Positions 1 through 10,177 of a stretch of DNA of 64,000 bases are shown one piece after another (the first letter of the stretch is position 1; every line of letters begins with the position of its first letter). This stretch comes from Deinococcus taeanensis (GTDB lineage: Bacteria; Deinococcota; Deinococci; Deinococcales; Deinococcaceae): positions 957,001-1,021,000 of the forward strand of contig NZ_CP083455.1 in NCBI RefSeq assembly GCF_020229735.1, given 5' to 3'. The position numbers and the translations under genes are program-made. The notes under the pieces are model-generated. The model saw nothing but the letters and a program-made list of their open reading frames with translations. It made no database searches and had not been told where the DNA came from.

Positions 1-34
1 CGCGCCGTCCGGAATTCACGCGGGGCCGCGGGGC

Positions 35-1090
35 TCACGCGCCCCTCCACTGCACACGGTGGCGGACGAAGACCTCGGAGGCGATCAGGCACAGCAGGAT
101 CACGCCGGAGAACACGTCCACCACCCGGAACGGGAGGTTCAGGTCGATTTTCAGCAGGTCGCCCCCCGCGAGGATCACGGCCATGAGCGGCGCCGTAAGC
201 AGGCACAGGGCAGGGTTGCCGCGCGCCAGCCACGCCACGATCACGGCCGTGAACCCGTACCCGAGGCTGATCTGTCCCGCTTCGAGCAGGCGGTGGTGAA
301 TCCCGGCCACCTCGCCTGCGCCAGCCAGGCCGGCCAGCCCCCCGGTGAGCAGCGCCACCAGGGTGGCAATCCGGGCGCTGCTGAGCCCGGCGTAACGCGC
401 CGCGCCGGGATTCTCTCCCACGACGCGCAGCGCGTACCCGAACGTGGAACGCGTCAGCAGCCACTGCAATCCCAGGGCGAGCAGGACGCCCAGCACCAGC
501 GTGGGCCAGTGCACCTGGGTGCCGCCCAGTGTGGGCAGCCACCCGGCCGGTGCGAAGGTATCGGTGTAGATGTAGCCGCGCACGTCCTTGCCCTTCCAGG
601 GTCCGGCGATCAGGTACGTGACCAGCGCCACCGCCACGTAGTTCAGCATGAGGGTGGAGAGAATCTCGTTCACGTTCACGCGCCGCAGGCCCGCCGCAAT
701 CAGCGCCCACAGGCCGCCGCCCACGAACCCGGCCGCGAACATCACCGGGAGCAGCAGCGGGCCTGGCAGCGGCACGAACAGCGCCGTGCCCGCCGCGAAC
801 ACTGCGCCCAGCAGCAGCTGGCCTTCTGCACCGATGTTGAAGAACTGCGCGCGGAACGCCAGGGCCAGCCCCGCACCGACCAGCAGCAGCGGAATGGTGC
901 GCCGTCCCACCTCAGCCAGGCCGGTGGGGTCCCCCAGCGTGCCGCGCAGCATGGTGCCGTACACCAGGCCCGGGGCCTGCCCGGCGAGCCTGAACACCAG
1001 CGCGCAGATCAGCAGCGCCGCCACGACCGACGCCACGGTAACGAGGGCCGTGCGGGCCGCCGAGGGCGCCGCAATCGCTGTGAACCTCAC
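35..1090 (-). CDS. Nucleoside/sugar-type ABC importer permease (NupB/YufP-like)
   Basis: This 351-residue, strongly hydrophobic protein is an inner-membrane permease of the BPD_transp_2 family found in Bmp/Nup purine-nucleoside importers. Hydrophobic segments run through its whole length, and the family-typical stretch GAEGQLLLGA lies near residues 87-96. Its ATG overlaps the stop of the upstream ATPase gene by 4 bp (ATGA), so the two are translationally coupled and should form one transporter. Such systems usually carry a second permease downstream. A GTG at 19..17, 15 bp past this stop, could be its start, but the window ends there. The substrate (nucleoside rather than sugar) is inferred from the family only. 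Confidence 0.88.
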   Translation of the reverse strand: MRFTAIAAPSAARTALVTVASVVAALLICALVFRLAGQAPGLVYGTMLRGTLGDPTGLAEVGRRTIPLLLVGAGLALAFRAQFFNIGAEGQLLLGAVFAAGTALFVPLPGPLLLPVMFAAGFVGGGLWALIAAGLRRVNVNEILSTLMLNYVAVALVTYLIAGPWKGKDVRGYIYTDTFAPAGWLPTLGGTQVHWPTLVLGVLLALGLQWLLTRSTFGYALRVVGENPGAARYAGLSSARIATLVALLTGGLAGLAGAGEVAGIHHRLLEAGQISLGYGFTAVIVAWLARGNPALCLLTAPLMAVILAGGDLLKIDLNLPFRVVDVFSGVILLCLIASEVFVRHRVQWRGA

Positions 1091-2643
1091 GCCACCCCCC
1101 CCTGGTCCGCACCCGGAACGCTGCGCGGGTGAGCGCCGCCCATCAGGAGCCCCAGCGACTCCCGCGTGACCTCCGCGGCAGGGAACGGCCCCAGCAGCTG
1201 CCCGCCCACCATGACGCCCACCCGGTCGGACAGGCTCAGCAGTTCATCGAGGTCCTCACTGACCAGCAGCACGCCCGCGCCGTCCTGCGTGCGTTCCAGC
1301 AGCACCCGGTGCACCTGATCCGTCGCGCCGATGTCCAGACCGTACGTGGGATGCACCGCCAGGATCAGTTTCGGCTGTCCGGCCAGTTCGCGCGCCAGGA
1401 TCAGCTTCTGGATGTTCCCGCCGGAAAGCAGACGCGTGGGCGTATGAATGCCGGGGGTCGCCACGGCGTAGGTGTCCACGTCCTGCCGGGCGCGTTCGTC
1501 GGTGGCGCGCAGGTCACGGACCAGGCCGCGCGCCAGGGGCGCGCGGTCGTACTCGCGCAGCGCAAGGTTCTCCGCGACCGTCATGCTCGGAACGGTGCCA
1601 CTGTGAATGCGGTCCTCGGGAATGTGGGCCACGCCGGCGCGGAAGCGCGCTGCGGCGCCTCCGGCCAGTGCCTGCCCGTCGAGCGTGACCGCGCCGGTCG
1701 CGGCATGCAGGCCGGCCAGGACCTCGACAAGTTCACTCTGGCCGTTCCCGGCGATGCCGGCCACGCCGAGCACCTCGCCGCGGCGCAGGGTGAAGCTCAC
1801 GCCGCGCAGCGCCGGCAGGCCCCGCGCGCCGAGCGCGCACAGGTCACGCACGTCCAGCAGTGCGTCCGTCCCGGGGTCACCGCTTCGCTTGCGGGTGAAG
1901 TCCACGCTGCGGCCCACCATCAGTTCCGCCAGGCTCTCGCGGGTGGCGCCGGCCGTGGGCACGCCTCCCACGACCCGGCCGCGCCGCAGGACCGTCACGC
2001 GGTCAGCGACGGCCAGCACCTCGTCGAGCTTGTGCGAGATGAAGATCAGACTGCGGCCATCGGCGCGCAGTTCACGCATCACCCGGAAGAGCCCCTCTGC
2101 CTCCTGCGGCGTGAGGACACTCGTGGGCTCATCCAGAATCAGGACGCGCGCGCCGCCCAGCAGTGCCCGCACGATCTCCACCCGCTGCTTCTCCCCGGGC
2201 GAGAGGCTGGCCACCCGCGCCTGCGGGTCCACTTCCAGCCCGTACTGCTGGGACAGGGCCCGCACGCGCTCCGCGACGCGCCGGGCCGGGAACAGGCCGC
2301 CCGTTCCTCCGAGCGCCAGATTCTCCGCGACGGTGTGCCGCGCGACGAGCAGCGGGTGCTGCGGCACCAGCCCGATGCCCAGCCGCAGCGCCTGCGCCGG
2401 GCTGGCGATCCGCACCGGTCGCCCCGCAAGTTCCACCGTGCCCTCGTCTGGCTGGTACAGGCCGTACAGGATGGAGATCAGGGTGCTTTTGCCCGCGCCG
2501 TTCTCGCCGAGCAGGGCGAGCACTTCGCCCTCGTGGACGGTCAGGTCCACGCCGTCGTTGGCAGTGACACCCGGGAAGCGTTTGGTGATGCCGCGCAACC
2601 TCAGCGCGGGTGGGCTGGAATCAGGAGGGGTAACGTGCGTCAA
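1087..2643 (-). CDS. ABC importer ATPase with two nucleotide-binding domains (NupA/YufO-like)
   Basis: This 518-residue cytoplasmic ATPase has two fused ABC domains, as in the simple-sugar and nucleoside importers. The first carries Walker [10 protein letters not shown] (residues 46-54) and signature LSPGEKQ. The second has the usual degenerate P-loop GIAGNGQSE and signature LLSGGNIQK. It powers the permease that follows with a 4-bp overlap. The start is a TTG preceded by AAAGGA about 8 nt upstream, which explains the unusual initiation codon. A possible -10 box (TAGGCT, 2722..2717) lies about 70 bp upstream. No substrate-binding lipoprotein gene is adjacent on this side, so that component must be elsewhere. 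Confidence 0.9.
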   Translation of the reverse strand: MTHVTPPDSSPPALRLRGITKRFPGVTANDGVDLTVHEGEVLALLGENGAGKSTLISILYGLYQPDEGTVELAGRPVRIASPAQALRLGIGLVPQHPLLVARHTVAENLALGGTGGLFPARRVAERVRALSQQYGLEVDPQARVASLSPGEKQRVEIVRALLGGARVLILDEPTSVLTPQEAEGLFRVMRELRADGRSLIFISHKLDEVLAVADRVTVLRRGRVVGGVPTAGATRESLAELMVGRSVDFTRKRSGDPGTDALLDVRDLCALGARGLPALRGVSFTLRRGEVLGVAGIAGNGQSELVEVLAGLHAATGAVTLDGQALAGGAAARFRAGVAHIPEDRIHSGTVPSMTVAENLALREYDRAPLARGLVRDLRATDERARQDVDTYAVATPGIHTPTRLLSGGNIQKLILARELAGQPKLILAVHPTYGLDIGATDQVHRVLLERTQDGAGVLLVSEDLDELLSLSDRVGVMVGGQLLGPFPAAEVTRESLGLLMGGAHPRSVPGADQGGVA

Positions 2644-2769
2644 GGGAGGTCCTTTCGCCGGACGGGGGAATCACCCGCAGGTTCCCTTCACGGGCCCTTC
2701 ACCCGGCGCTGCGCCCAGCCTAGGCCATCCGGCTGCTGAACACCTGATCCCCCCCAGGCAGCGCGAGCG

Positions 2770-3609
2770 TCAGTAGAGGGCGCCGCCACTCGGAAATGAC
2801 ACCACTTCGGCCAGGCCCTGCCGGTCAAGGCGCGCAATGAACCCTGCGTCATCGCGGTACGCCATGCCGCTGTCCAGCGCCAGGCACAGCCGGTTCGCGT
2901 ACGGAATGGGCGCCCCGGCCCCCAGCGTCGGCCCGTGCAGGTGCTCATCAAGCAGCACGTACACCGGCGTGTGCCCGTGCGCGATCCGTTCCCCGCCGAA
3001 GACTTCCAGCGTCCGGCGGGCCTTGCGTTCTCCTTCGCCCAGCACGAACGCGTAACGCTCCGTGAACCAGTTCAGGAACAGGCCCCACTCGTCGGCGTCC
3101 GGTGCGGACAGTATCCGCGTGACCTCGGAGTTCACCTCGTCCACACTGGTGCCCAGCCGCACGTACATCTGGCTGTCCGCGTGGATCAGCAGCCAGCCGT
3201 CCACCTGCACCATGGCCGGCCGGGCCGCGAGCCACCCCAGATCCCCGGGCTCCAGCAGGTCCGCGTCGCGGATCTGCCCGCCGTTCTCCAGCCAGTACTC
3301 CCGGAAGCCCAGGCGGTCCTGCGGGTCCTGCCGCTGAAACACCAGGGCGGCCATGAACATCACCTCGTGGTTGCCCAGCAGCGCCGTGACCTGCCCGCCC
3401 GCCGCGTGCGCCTGCCCTTCCAGCTGGCGGACCAGGCGGATGACCTCCAGGCCCTGCGCTCCGCGGTCCACGTAATCGCCCAGGAACACCAGGTGGGCGT
3501 CGCCGCCCGTCCACGCGCCGTCGAAATCGATCAGGCCGGCGCGCAGCAGCATGGCGCGCAGCTTGGTGTACGCGCCGTGAATGTCCCCCACCACCCACAG
3601 GGGCCTCAA
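2770..3609 (-). CDS. Metallophosphoesterase (PPP-like serine/threonine phosphatase family)
   Basis: The protein (279 residues from this start) carries the three metal-binding blocks of calcineurin-like phosphoesterases: GDIHG near the N-terminus, GDYVDRG and GNHE. Spacing and the DYVDRG form are those of bacterial PPP-type phosphatases, which remove phosphate from proteins or small molecules with two bound metals. I choose the TTG at 3609 because GGAGG lies 5 nt upstream and the protein then begins [13 protein letters not shown] longer GTG start at 3699 would place the predicted -10 box (3675..3670) inside the gene. An 18-codon upstream ORF ends in a TGA that overlaps this TTG, which suggests translational coupling. 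The true substrate is unknown. Confidence 0.85.
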   Translation of the reverse strand: MRPLWVVGDIHGAYTKLRAMLLRAGLIDFDGAWTGGDAHLVFLGDYVDRGAQGLEVIRLVRQLEGQAHAAGGQVTALLGNHEVMFMAALVFQRQDPQDRLGFREYWLENGGQIRDADLLEPGDLGWLAARPAMVQVDGWLLIHADSQMYVRLGTSVDEVNSEVTRILSAPDADEWGLFLNWFTERYAFVLGEGERKARRTLEVFGGERIAHGHTPVYVLLDEHLHGPTLGAGAPIPYANRLCLALDSGMAYRDDAGFIARLDRQGLAEVVSFPSGGALY

Positions 3610-3662
3610 GGGTGCCTCCGGCAGGCCGGCGCGGCAGTCCGGATCAGGGCGGAGCGGGGCAC
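3606..3662 (-). CDS. Leaderless 18-codon upstream ORF before the metallophosphoesterase
   Basis: A GTG sits 7 nt downstream of a TATGCT -10 box, exactly the spacing of leaderless starts elsewhere in this window. The frame encodes [18 protein letters not shown] and ends in a TGA overlapping the TTG start of the phosphatase (TTGA). It could be a coupling peptide or a regulatory uORF. The peptide resembles nothing I recognise. The same geometry, also 18 codons and also ending in a proline codon, precedes the gene at 18595. Confidence 0.45.
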   Translation of the reverse strand: MPRSALIRTAAPACRRHP

Positions 3663-3669
3663 GCTGCGC

Positions 3670-3675
3670 AGCATA
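3670..3675 (-). promoter_or_regulatory. -10 box for uORF/metallophosphoesterase transcript
   Basis: TATGCT on the minus strand fits the TANNNT consensus. It lies 7 nt before the GTG of the 18-codon upstream ORF and about 60 nt before the phosphatase start. Confidence 0.55.
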
Positions 3676-3712
3676 CGGCCCTCCGGGCGGCCTGTGCACC
3701 CCGGCGGTGGCC

Positions 3713-4408
<696 letters not shown>

Positions 4409-4419
4409 AACTTCTCCTG

Positions 4420-4425
4420 AGTATA
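4420..4425 (-). promoter_or_regulatory. hspR: -10 box of hspR
   Basis: TATACT on the minus strand lies 11 nt before the hspR ATG. The Shine-Dalgarno AGGAG falls between the two, so the leader would be very short. I find no complete HAIR operator (CTTGAGT-N7-ACTCAAG); only ACTCAGG overlaps the box. Confidence 0.5.
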
Positions 4426-4561
4426 CGGGAAGCAGTGTTTCTGAGACCGTGACAGCCTCCGCGCCTGCGCCGGCACGCTCAGCACACCTGCCGCCCCGCC
4501 GCCCGGTTTCCTGACCGTGCCGGCGGATCATGAAAGCCGGACGCCCGGGGCGCGCAGCCCG

Positions 4562-4567
4562 TATCAT
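4562..4567 (+). promoter_or_regulatory. Leaderless -10 box of M20 peptidase
   Basis: TATCAT ends 6 nt before ATG 4574, predicting a transcript that starts at or next to the start codon. Confidence 0.6.
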
Positions 4568-4573
4568 CCACGC

Positions 4574-5932
4574 ATGACCACGCCCGACCTGAGTGCCCTG
4601 CTCAACCGTGAACAGGCCAACGCGGAACTGTTCGACCTGCTGCGTCTTCCCTCCGTGAGTGCCGACCCCACCCACCGGGCCGACATGGCGCTGACCGCCG
4701 AGTTCCTGCGCGCCAAGCTCGCCGGGATGGGCTTCACGGTCCGCGTGGACCCCACCCCCGGGCACCCTGTCGTGTACGCCGAGCGCCTGAACGCCCCGGG
4801 CAGACCCACCGTGCTGATCTACGGGCACTACGACGTGCAGCCCGAAGCGCCCCTGGAAGAGTGGATCACCCCGCCTTTCGAACCCACCATCCGTGACGGG
4901 CGCATCTACGCGCGCGGCAGCACCGACGACAAGGGCCAGGCGTACGCGCACGTCAAGGGCGTGGAACTGCTGCTCGCCCAGGGGGAACTGCCCGTCAACG
5001 TGAAGTTCCTGCTTGAAGGCGAGGAGGAGATCGGCAGTCCGAATCTCGAACCGTACCTCGCGCAGCACGCCGACGAACTCAAAGCCGACGTGATCGTGAT
5101 CAGCGACGGCAGCCGCTTCGCGCCGGACGTGCCCACCATCACCTACGGCGTGCGCGGCCTCAGCTACGTGGAAATTCACGTGCAGGGCGCCAACCGCGAC
5201 TTGCACAGCGGCAGCTACGGCGGCGCGGCGCCCAACCCCATCAACGCCCTCGCGGAGATCATCACGCGCCTCAAGGACGACCAGGGGCGCGTCACGATTC
5301 CCGGCTTCTACGACGGCATCGACGAACTGACCAGCGAGGAACGTCAGATGTGGGCCAGCCTCCCACACCGCGATGACGAGTTCGCCGCCAGTATCGGCGT
5401 GCCCGCCCTGCCCGGCGAGGCCGGCTACAGCACACTCGAGCGTCTGTGGGGCCGCCCCACCCTCGACGTGAACGGCATCTGGGGCGGCTACCAGGGCGAG
5501 GGCAGCAAGACCGTCATCGCGGCCAAGGCCGGCGCGAAGGTCAGCATGCGCCTCGTGCCCGGCCAGGACCCCGAACGCATCACCCGCCTGATCAGCGAGT
5601 ACGTGCCCACCCTGGCCCCGGCCGGCACGACGGCCACGGTTGTTCCGCACCACGGCGGCCGTCCCTTCAAGTTCAGCCTGAACAGCCCCTTCAACCAGGC
5701 GGCCAACCGCGCCCTGCACCGCGTGTACGGCCGTGAGGCCGTGTTCGCCCGCACCGGCGGGAGCATCCCGATCGTGGCGGCGTTCAACGACCTGCTGCAC
5801 GCGCCGGTGCTGTTCGTGGACATGGGCCTGAACGAGGACGCCCCCCACAGCCCCAACGAGAGCTTCGCGGTCACCGACTACCACAACGGCATCCTGACCA
5901 GCGCGTACCTGCTGCAGGAGCTCGGGCAGTGA
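4574..5932 (+). CDS. M20/M25/M40-family dipeptidase
   Basis: This 452-residue cytoplasmic metallopeptidase carries the M20 signatures in order. YGHYDVQP supplies the first metal-binding histidine and the Asp beside it. [10 protein letters not shown] supplies the bridging aspartate. EGEEEIGS supplies the catalytic Glu pair, and VISDGS follows. The length and motif forms match the carnosinase/CPG2-like dipeptidase branch, which hydrolyses dipeptides or aminoacyl-histidine bonds using two zinc ions. ATG 4574 is chosen because a TANNNT box lies 6 nt upstream; the in-frame extension to 4517 reads low-complexity sequence. The gene is divergent from hspR. Substrate is not determinable from sequence. 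Confidence 0.9.
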   Translation: MTTPDLSALLNREQANAELFDLLRLPSVSADPTHRADMALTAEFLRAKLAGMGFTVRVDPTPGHPVVYAERLNAPGRPTVLIYGHYDVQPEAPLEEWITPPFEPTIRDGRIYARGSTDDKGQAYAHVKGVELLLAQGELPVNVKFLLEGEEEIGSPNLEPYLAQHADELKADVIVISDGSRFAPDVPTITYGVRGLSYVEIHVQGANRDLHSGSYGGAAPNPINALAEIITRLKDDQGRVTIPGFYDGIDELTSEERQMWASLPHRDDEFAASIGVPALPGEAGYSTLERLWGRPTLDVNGIWGGYQGEGSKTVIAAKAGAKVSMRLVPGQDPERITRLISEYVPTLAPAGTTATVVPHHGGRPFKFSLNSPFNQAANRALHRVYGREAVFARTGGSIPIVAAFNDLLHAPVLFVDMGLNEDAPHSPNESFAVTDYHNGILTSAYLLQELGQ

Positions 5933-6020
5933 ACGCCCGGGGGCCCGTGAAGCGGACGGCAGCCTGGGCCTGGACGGCCCGGGCCGTCACGCCGCACGCC
6001 ACGCCCCCCGCGGGTCGCCT

Positions 6021-6596
6021 GTGAAGCTTGGGTTCCTCGCGTCGCACGGCGGGAGTGCGGCGCGGCACCTCGTGAACGCCTGTCGCAGCGGCGACCTGAA
6101 CGCCACGCCAGCCGCGCTGATCAGCAACAACAGCCGCTCGCCGGCCCTCGCGTGGGCACGTGAGGCGGGCCTGCAGGTCGCGCACCTCAGCAGCGCGCGC
6201 CACCCCGACCCGGATGACCTGGACCGCGCCATCTGCGAGTTCCTGGTGAAGGCCGGGGCGGACACGCTGGTGCTGAGCGGTTACATGCGGGAGATCGGTC
6301 CGCGTGTCCTGTCGCACTTCGCGGGGCGTCTGGTGAACATTCACCCCAGCCTGCTGCCCCGCCACGGCGGCCGCGGCATGTACGGCGACCGCGTGCACGA
6401 GAGCGTCCTGGCGTCCGGCGACGCGGAGAGCGGCGCAACCGTGCACCTGGTGACCGCCGGGATCGATGAAGGCCCGGTGCTCGCGCAGGCGCGCGTTCCC
6501 GTGCTGCCCGGCGATGATCTTGCCAGCCTCAAGGCGCGCGTCCAGGCACTTGAGGGGGACCTGATGCTGCGCGCCGTGCGTGGCCTGGGCGGGTAG
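6021..6596 (+). CDS. purN: Phosphoribosylglycinamide formyltransferase (PurN)
   Basis: The 191-residue protein is a GART-type formyltransferase, which transfers a formyl group from 10-formyl-THF to GAR in the third step of purine synthesis. Catalytic residues sit in [12 protein letters not shown] (N106, H108) and in the later GIDEGPVL block (D149), both family-typical. The N-terminal phosphate-binding loop reads LASHGGSA instead of the usual GxGSN form, a modest divergence. It starts with GTG and lies 88 bp after the M20 gene with no clear promoter of its own, so read-through is likely. Its TAG stop forms part of the -10 box of the next gene. Confidence 0.85.
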   Translation: MKLGFLASHGGSAARHLVNACRSGDLNATPAALISNNSRSPALAWAREAGLQVAHLSSARHPDPDDLDRAICEFLVKAGADTLVLSGYMREIGPRVLSHFAGRLVNIHPSLLPRHGGRGMYGDRVHESVLASGDAESGATVHLVTAGIDEGPVLAQARVPVLPGDDLASLKARVQALEGDLMLRAVRGLGG

Positions 6597-6599
6597 GGT
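6594..6599 (+). promoter_or_regulatory. Leaderless -10 box of DUF402 gene, built on the purN stop codon
   Basis: TAGGGT begins with the TAG stop of purN and ends 6 nt before GTG 6606. Confidence 0.5.
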
Positions 6600-6605
6600 C
6601 CGGGC

Positions 6606-7169
6606 GTGAAACGCAAGGTGTTCGACCTGCGGCCCTGGCCGCGCGTCACGGCCCACACGCAGACGCACCTGCGCGTGCCGGGCCACGTGATCGTGGATTA
6701 CGAGGCCCATGCGGTCCTGCGCCCGCTGGACGTGCCTGTGCCAGGGCACGCGGGCACGCAGCGCGTCCTGGACAACGGGTACCGCTGGGTGCGGGTGCAT
6801 CCCACAGGCACTGGCGAGGGCGTGCCTGGCAGCGCCCTCACTGCGCAGCTGAACCCGGCGGGGCGGCCCGTGCAGTTCTACGTGGACCTGCACGGCGGGG
6901 AAGGCGTGCACGAGAGCGGCCTGCCCTGGCACGACGACCTGTACCTCGACGTGATTGCCCACCCGGCCGGGCAGGACCCCTGGGCGGTGGATGCCACGAC
7001 CGTCATTGACGGCGACGAACTGGAAGACGCCGTGCAGGCGGGCCTCGTGAGTCCGGAGGTGGCCGCGGCCACCTGGGCACACGCCCGGCGGGTCGAGGCC
7101 GAGCTCCGGACGGGCACCTACCCGCCGCTTGCCGTGCTGCGCCGGTACCTGGAAGACCCTTACACCTGA
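6606..7169 (+). CDS. DUF402 family protein (possible nucleoside-diphosphate phosphatase)
   Basis: This 187-residue soluble protein carries the DUF402 pattern RVLDNGYRWVRV, then QFYVDLH, then LPWHDDLYLDVI and finally VIDGDELEDAV. Characterised members (Ntdp of Gram-positives, FomD) hydrolyse nucleoside di/triphosphates or CMP-phosphonates with divalent metals. Conserved W, H and D residues in these blocks are the likely metal site. It is a monocistronic or purN-linked gene with a GTG start 6 nt behind its -10 box. The specific substrate here is unknown. Confidence 0.8.
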   Translation: MKRKVFDLRPWPRVTAHTQTHLRVPGHVIVDYEAHAVLRPLDVPVPGHAGTQRVLDNGYRWVRVHPTGTGEGVPGSALTAQLNPAGRPVQFYVDLHGGEGVHESGLPWHDDLYLDVIAHPAGQDPWAVDATTVIDGDELEDAVQAGLVSPEVAAATWAHARRVEAELRTGTYPPLAVLRRYLEDPYT

Positions 7170-7319
7170 ACCTGAAGGTGGTCCCGGAGGAATGAGAGGA
7201 AGATGCCTCCTGCCGGGGAGCCCCCGGTGCGGGGGGAAGGCCGAGCGGTGAGGTTCCGGGCTGTGGTCCTGCACCGGGTGGGTTGCCCAATGCTTCGTGC
7301 GGTCCGGTCATCATCGCCC

Positions 7320-7339
7320 TATACTTGAACTCAGTTCAA
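7320..7339 (+). promoter_or_regulatory. -10 box overlapped by a perfect 15-bp palindromic operator
   Basis: TATACT (7320-7325) runs into TTGAACTCAGTTCAA (7325-7339), which has 7-bp perfect arms around one base. The palindrome would cover the transcription start of the hotdog gene at 7367, so it is a strong candidate repressor site of TetR/MarR type. No regulator gene is adjacent. Confidence 0.65.
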
Positions 7340-7366
7340 AATCCCGCGCTGTTCCGGAGGACCCGC

Positions 7367-7852
7367 ATGACCCAGACCACCCCCCTGCCCGCCTTCGCCG
7401 CCGACACCGTCAAACAGGCGCTGCACGCCATTCCCATGAACGCCACAGTCGGCGTGCAGATCACGGACGTGGGGGCCGGCTGGGCCACAGGCGCCGCGCC
7501 CGACACCGCGCCCTTCCGCAACCACCTGGGCACCATTCACGCCGGCGTGCAGTTCCTGCTGGCCGAAGCTGTCAGCGGCGCCGCCTTCGCCGGGGCGTTC
7601 GCCGCCCAGCTGCACCAGGCCGTGCCCCTCATCGAAAAACTCGAAACCCACTACGTCAGCCGCGCCGCAGGCAACCTGACCGCCCGCGCCGAAACGGCGG
7701 ACCCCGCCGCCCTGTCTGCCGCGCACGCCGAGTACGCCCGTGACGGCCGCGCCCGCCTGGTCCTGAACGTCACCGTGCAGGACGCTGAAGGCAAGGACGT
7801 CATGCGCGCCGTCGCACACTGGTACCTGCGCGCCCGCCCCCAGGCCCTCTGA
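7367..7852 (+). CDS. Hotdog-fold thioesterase-like protein (DUF4442/PaaI type)
   Basis: The protein is 161 residues and has the hotdog active-site helix NHLGTIHAGVQFLLAEAVSG at about residues 56-75. It resembles DUF4442/PaaI thioesterases, which hydrolyse acyl-CoA thioesters as cytoplasmic multimers. ATG 7367 is preceded by CGGAGG with good spacing; the in-frame extension to 7283 would cross the promoter and palindrome. The operator at 7325-7339 suggests induction by an acyl-CoA or similar ligand, which is inference. The downstream kinase-like gene is broken, so this is effectively a single-gene unit. Confidence 0.8.
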   Translation: MTQTTPLPAFAADTVKQALHAIPMNATVGVQITDVGAGWATGAAPDTAPFRNHLGTIHAGVQFLLAEAVSGAAFAGAFAAQLHQAVPLIEKLETHYVSRAAGNLTARAETADPAALSAAHAEYARDGRARLVLNVTVQDAEGKDVMRAVAHWYLRARPQAL

Positions 7853-7889
7853 CCCGCGCCGGACCAAGCCTGCCATCCTGATCACTGGC

Positions 7890-8334
7890 ATGTCCGGCAC
7901 CGGGAAAACCACGACCCTGCGGGAACTCGCCCGGCGCGGGCACCGCACTGTGGACACCGACGACGAATGGAACGAATGGAGAACTGCGCCTGACGGCCCA
8001 GACTGGGTGTGGCGCGAGGACCGCATTCAGGCCCTGCTTGACACCGCCGGGCCCGCCCCTCTGATCCTGAGCGGCTGCCACAGCAACCAGGGCCTCTTTC
8101 ACCGGCAATTCCAGGCTGTGGTGCCCCTCAGCGCCCCCCTGCCGGTGCTGCTCACCCGCGTGCAGGCCAGCATCACCACCTCCCACCGAAGACCGCGCCC
8201 GCACCGCGGACCACGTCAGCTGGGTCGAGCCGCTGCTGCGCCACACCGCGACCACCGAACTGAACACCGACACCCTGGCGCCAGCGCAGGTGGCCGACCG
8301 GATCGAGGCGCTGTTCTTCCCGCCGGCGCCCTGA
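7890..8334 (+). pseudogene. Frameshifted P-loop nucleotide kinase-like gene
   Basis: The first frame gives MSGTGKTTTLRELARRG, then DTDDEWNEW and LILSGCHSNQG, typical of small AAA/shikimate-kinase-like proteins of unknown substrate. At 8181/8182 the coding sense jumps to another frame, which continues TEDRARTADHVSWVEPLL and ends DRIEALFFPPAP at a TGA (8332-8334). Relatives normally have an NPYGK-type stretch at this junction, and it is missing, so a deletion of about 14 bp is as likely as a single-base indel. The first Gly of the P-loop lies just before the only usable ATG, and no ATG/GTG/TTG exists further upstream in frame. The gene therefore looks doubly degraded. A sequencing error could account for the frameshift alone. 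Confidence 0.75.
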
Positions 8335-8369
8335 GCGGCCTCAGGTGGTCCGGGTTGGCCTGCATGCTC

Positions 8370-8375
8370 TAGCCT
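8370..8375 (+). promoter_or_regulatory. Leaderless -10 box of methylmalonyl-CoA epimerase
   Basis: TAGCCT ends 6 nt before ATG 8382. Confidence 0.55.
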
Positions 8376-8381
8376 GCAGGC

Positions 8382-8801
8382 ATGACTGCCCTGCTGCTGG
8401 ATCACGTGGCCATCGCCACGCCGGACCTCGACGCGGGTTCAGCGCCCTACGACGCGCTGGGCCTGCACCCCGAAGGCCCGGATGAGGACGTCCCCACCCA
8501 GGGCGTGCGCGTGCGCGCCTACCAGGTGGGGGAGACCCTGATCGAGCTGCTGATGCCCACCCGCCCGGACAGCCCAATCGCCGCGTTCCTGGAGCGCCGG
8601 GGACCCGGCCTGCACCACACGGCGTACCGCGTCGCAAACCTGACTGCCGAGATGACGCGCCTGAAGGCCCAAGGAGCCCGTTTCCTGCAGGACGCCCCCA
8701 CACCGGGCCGCGCGGGCTCACAGGTGGCCTTCCTGCACCCCAGATGGGGCCAGGGCACCCTGATCGAACTGGTCGAGCACCCCGCCGGCAGGCACCCTTG
8801 A
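8382..8801 (+). CDS. mce: Methylmalonyl-CoA epimerase (VOC superfamily)
   Basis: This 139-residue protein has two VOC half-domains. It begins LLDHVAIATPDLD (metal-ligand His) and contains ETLIELLMP, then GPGLHHTAYRV (second His) and ends TLIELVEH (Glu). These are the expected four metal ligands of methylmalonyl-CoA epimerase, which interconverts the (R) and (S) forms in propionyl-CoA metabolism. Methylmalonyl-CoA mutase is not in the window. The gene is preceded by a leaderless promoter, and its stop overlaps the TTG of the next gene. Confidence 0.85.
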   Translation: MTALLLDHVAIATPDLDAGSAPYDALGLHPEGPDEDVPTQGVRVRAYQVGETLIELLMPTRPDSPIAAFLERRGPGLHHTAYRVANLTAEMTRLKAQGARFLQDAPTPGRAGSQVAFLHPRWGQGTLIELVEHPAGRHP

Positions 8802-9172
8802 ACGCCGCGCGCCGCGCCCGGCCCGCGTGGTGGCTGCCGGCCCTGGCGGTTATGGGTGTCATCTGGTGGCTCAGCGGGCAGCCCCGCACCCCCGGCCCAC
8901 CCCTGGCGCACCCGCTGGACTGGGCGGCGCACTTCCTGGCGTACCTCGCGCTGGGCTTCACGCTGGGCCGCGCCACCGGCCGCCCGGGCGCCGCGTGGGT
9001 GGTCGCCGCGTGGTTCGGCGCGCTCGATGAAATTCATCAGGCCTTCGTGCCACCCCGGGAAGCGGGCGTGCAAGACTGGCTGTTCGACGCGGCCGGCGCG
9101 TGGCTGGGGGCACGCCTCGCCACGAGCCGCGTCCCGGCACCTCTGGAGGCGCCGGGCGTTCACGTGACCTGA
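8798..9172 (+). CDS. VanZ-like membrane protein
   Basis: This 124-residue integral membrane protein has about four hydrophobic segments and the VanZ-family pattern: LDWAAHFLAYLALGF, then ALDEIHQAFVPPREAGVQDWLFDAAGAWLG. Family members have no agreed function; one confers low-level teicoplanin resistance. I place the start at TTG 8798, which overlaps the epimerase stop (TTGA), giving a protein that begins directly before the first membrane segment. An upstream in-frame start would lie deep inside the epimerase gene. Confidence 0.8.
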   Translation: MNAARRARPAWWLPALAVMGVIWWLSGQPRTPGPPLAHPLDWAAHFLAYLALGFTLGRATGRPGAAWVVAAWFGALDEIHQAFVPPREAGVQDWLFDAAGAWLGARLATSRVPAPLEAPGVHVT

Positions 9173-9213
9173 AGCCCGGGCGCCGCGTCGCAGTCTTGTC
9201 AGAGGGGTCCCTG

Positions 9214-9219
9214 TAGGCT
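9214..9219 (+). promoter_or_regulatory. Leaderless -10 box of moxR
   Basis: TAGGCT ends 7 nt before ATG 9227. Confidence 0.55.
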
Positions 9220-9226
9220 GCCGGTC

Positions 9227-10148
<922 letters not shown>

Positions 10149-10177
<29 letters not shown>

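Noticed and set aside
1..19. Start of a second nucleoside-type permease at GTG 19..17
   Set aside because: Only six codons are visible and there is no ribosome-binding site, so it cannot be supported, although such a gene is expected.
4409..4445. HAIR operator for HspR autoregulation
   Set aside because: Only one half (ACTCAGG) is present; the expected CTTGAGT seven bases away is missing.
4409..5884. A long minus-strand open frame that extends hspR upstream to 5884
   Set aside because: It is antisense to the well-conserved M20 peptidase, and hspR has its own promoter and ribosome-binding site at 4408-4425.
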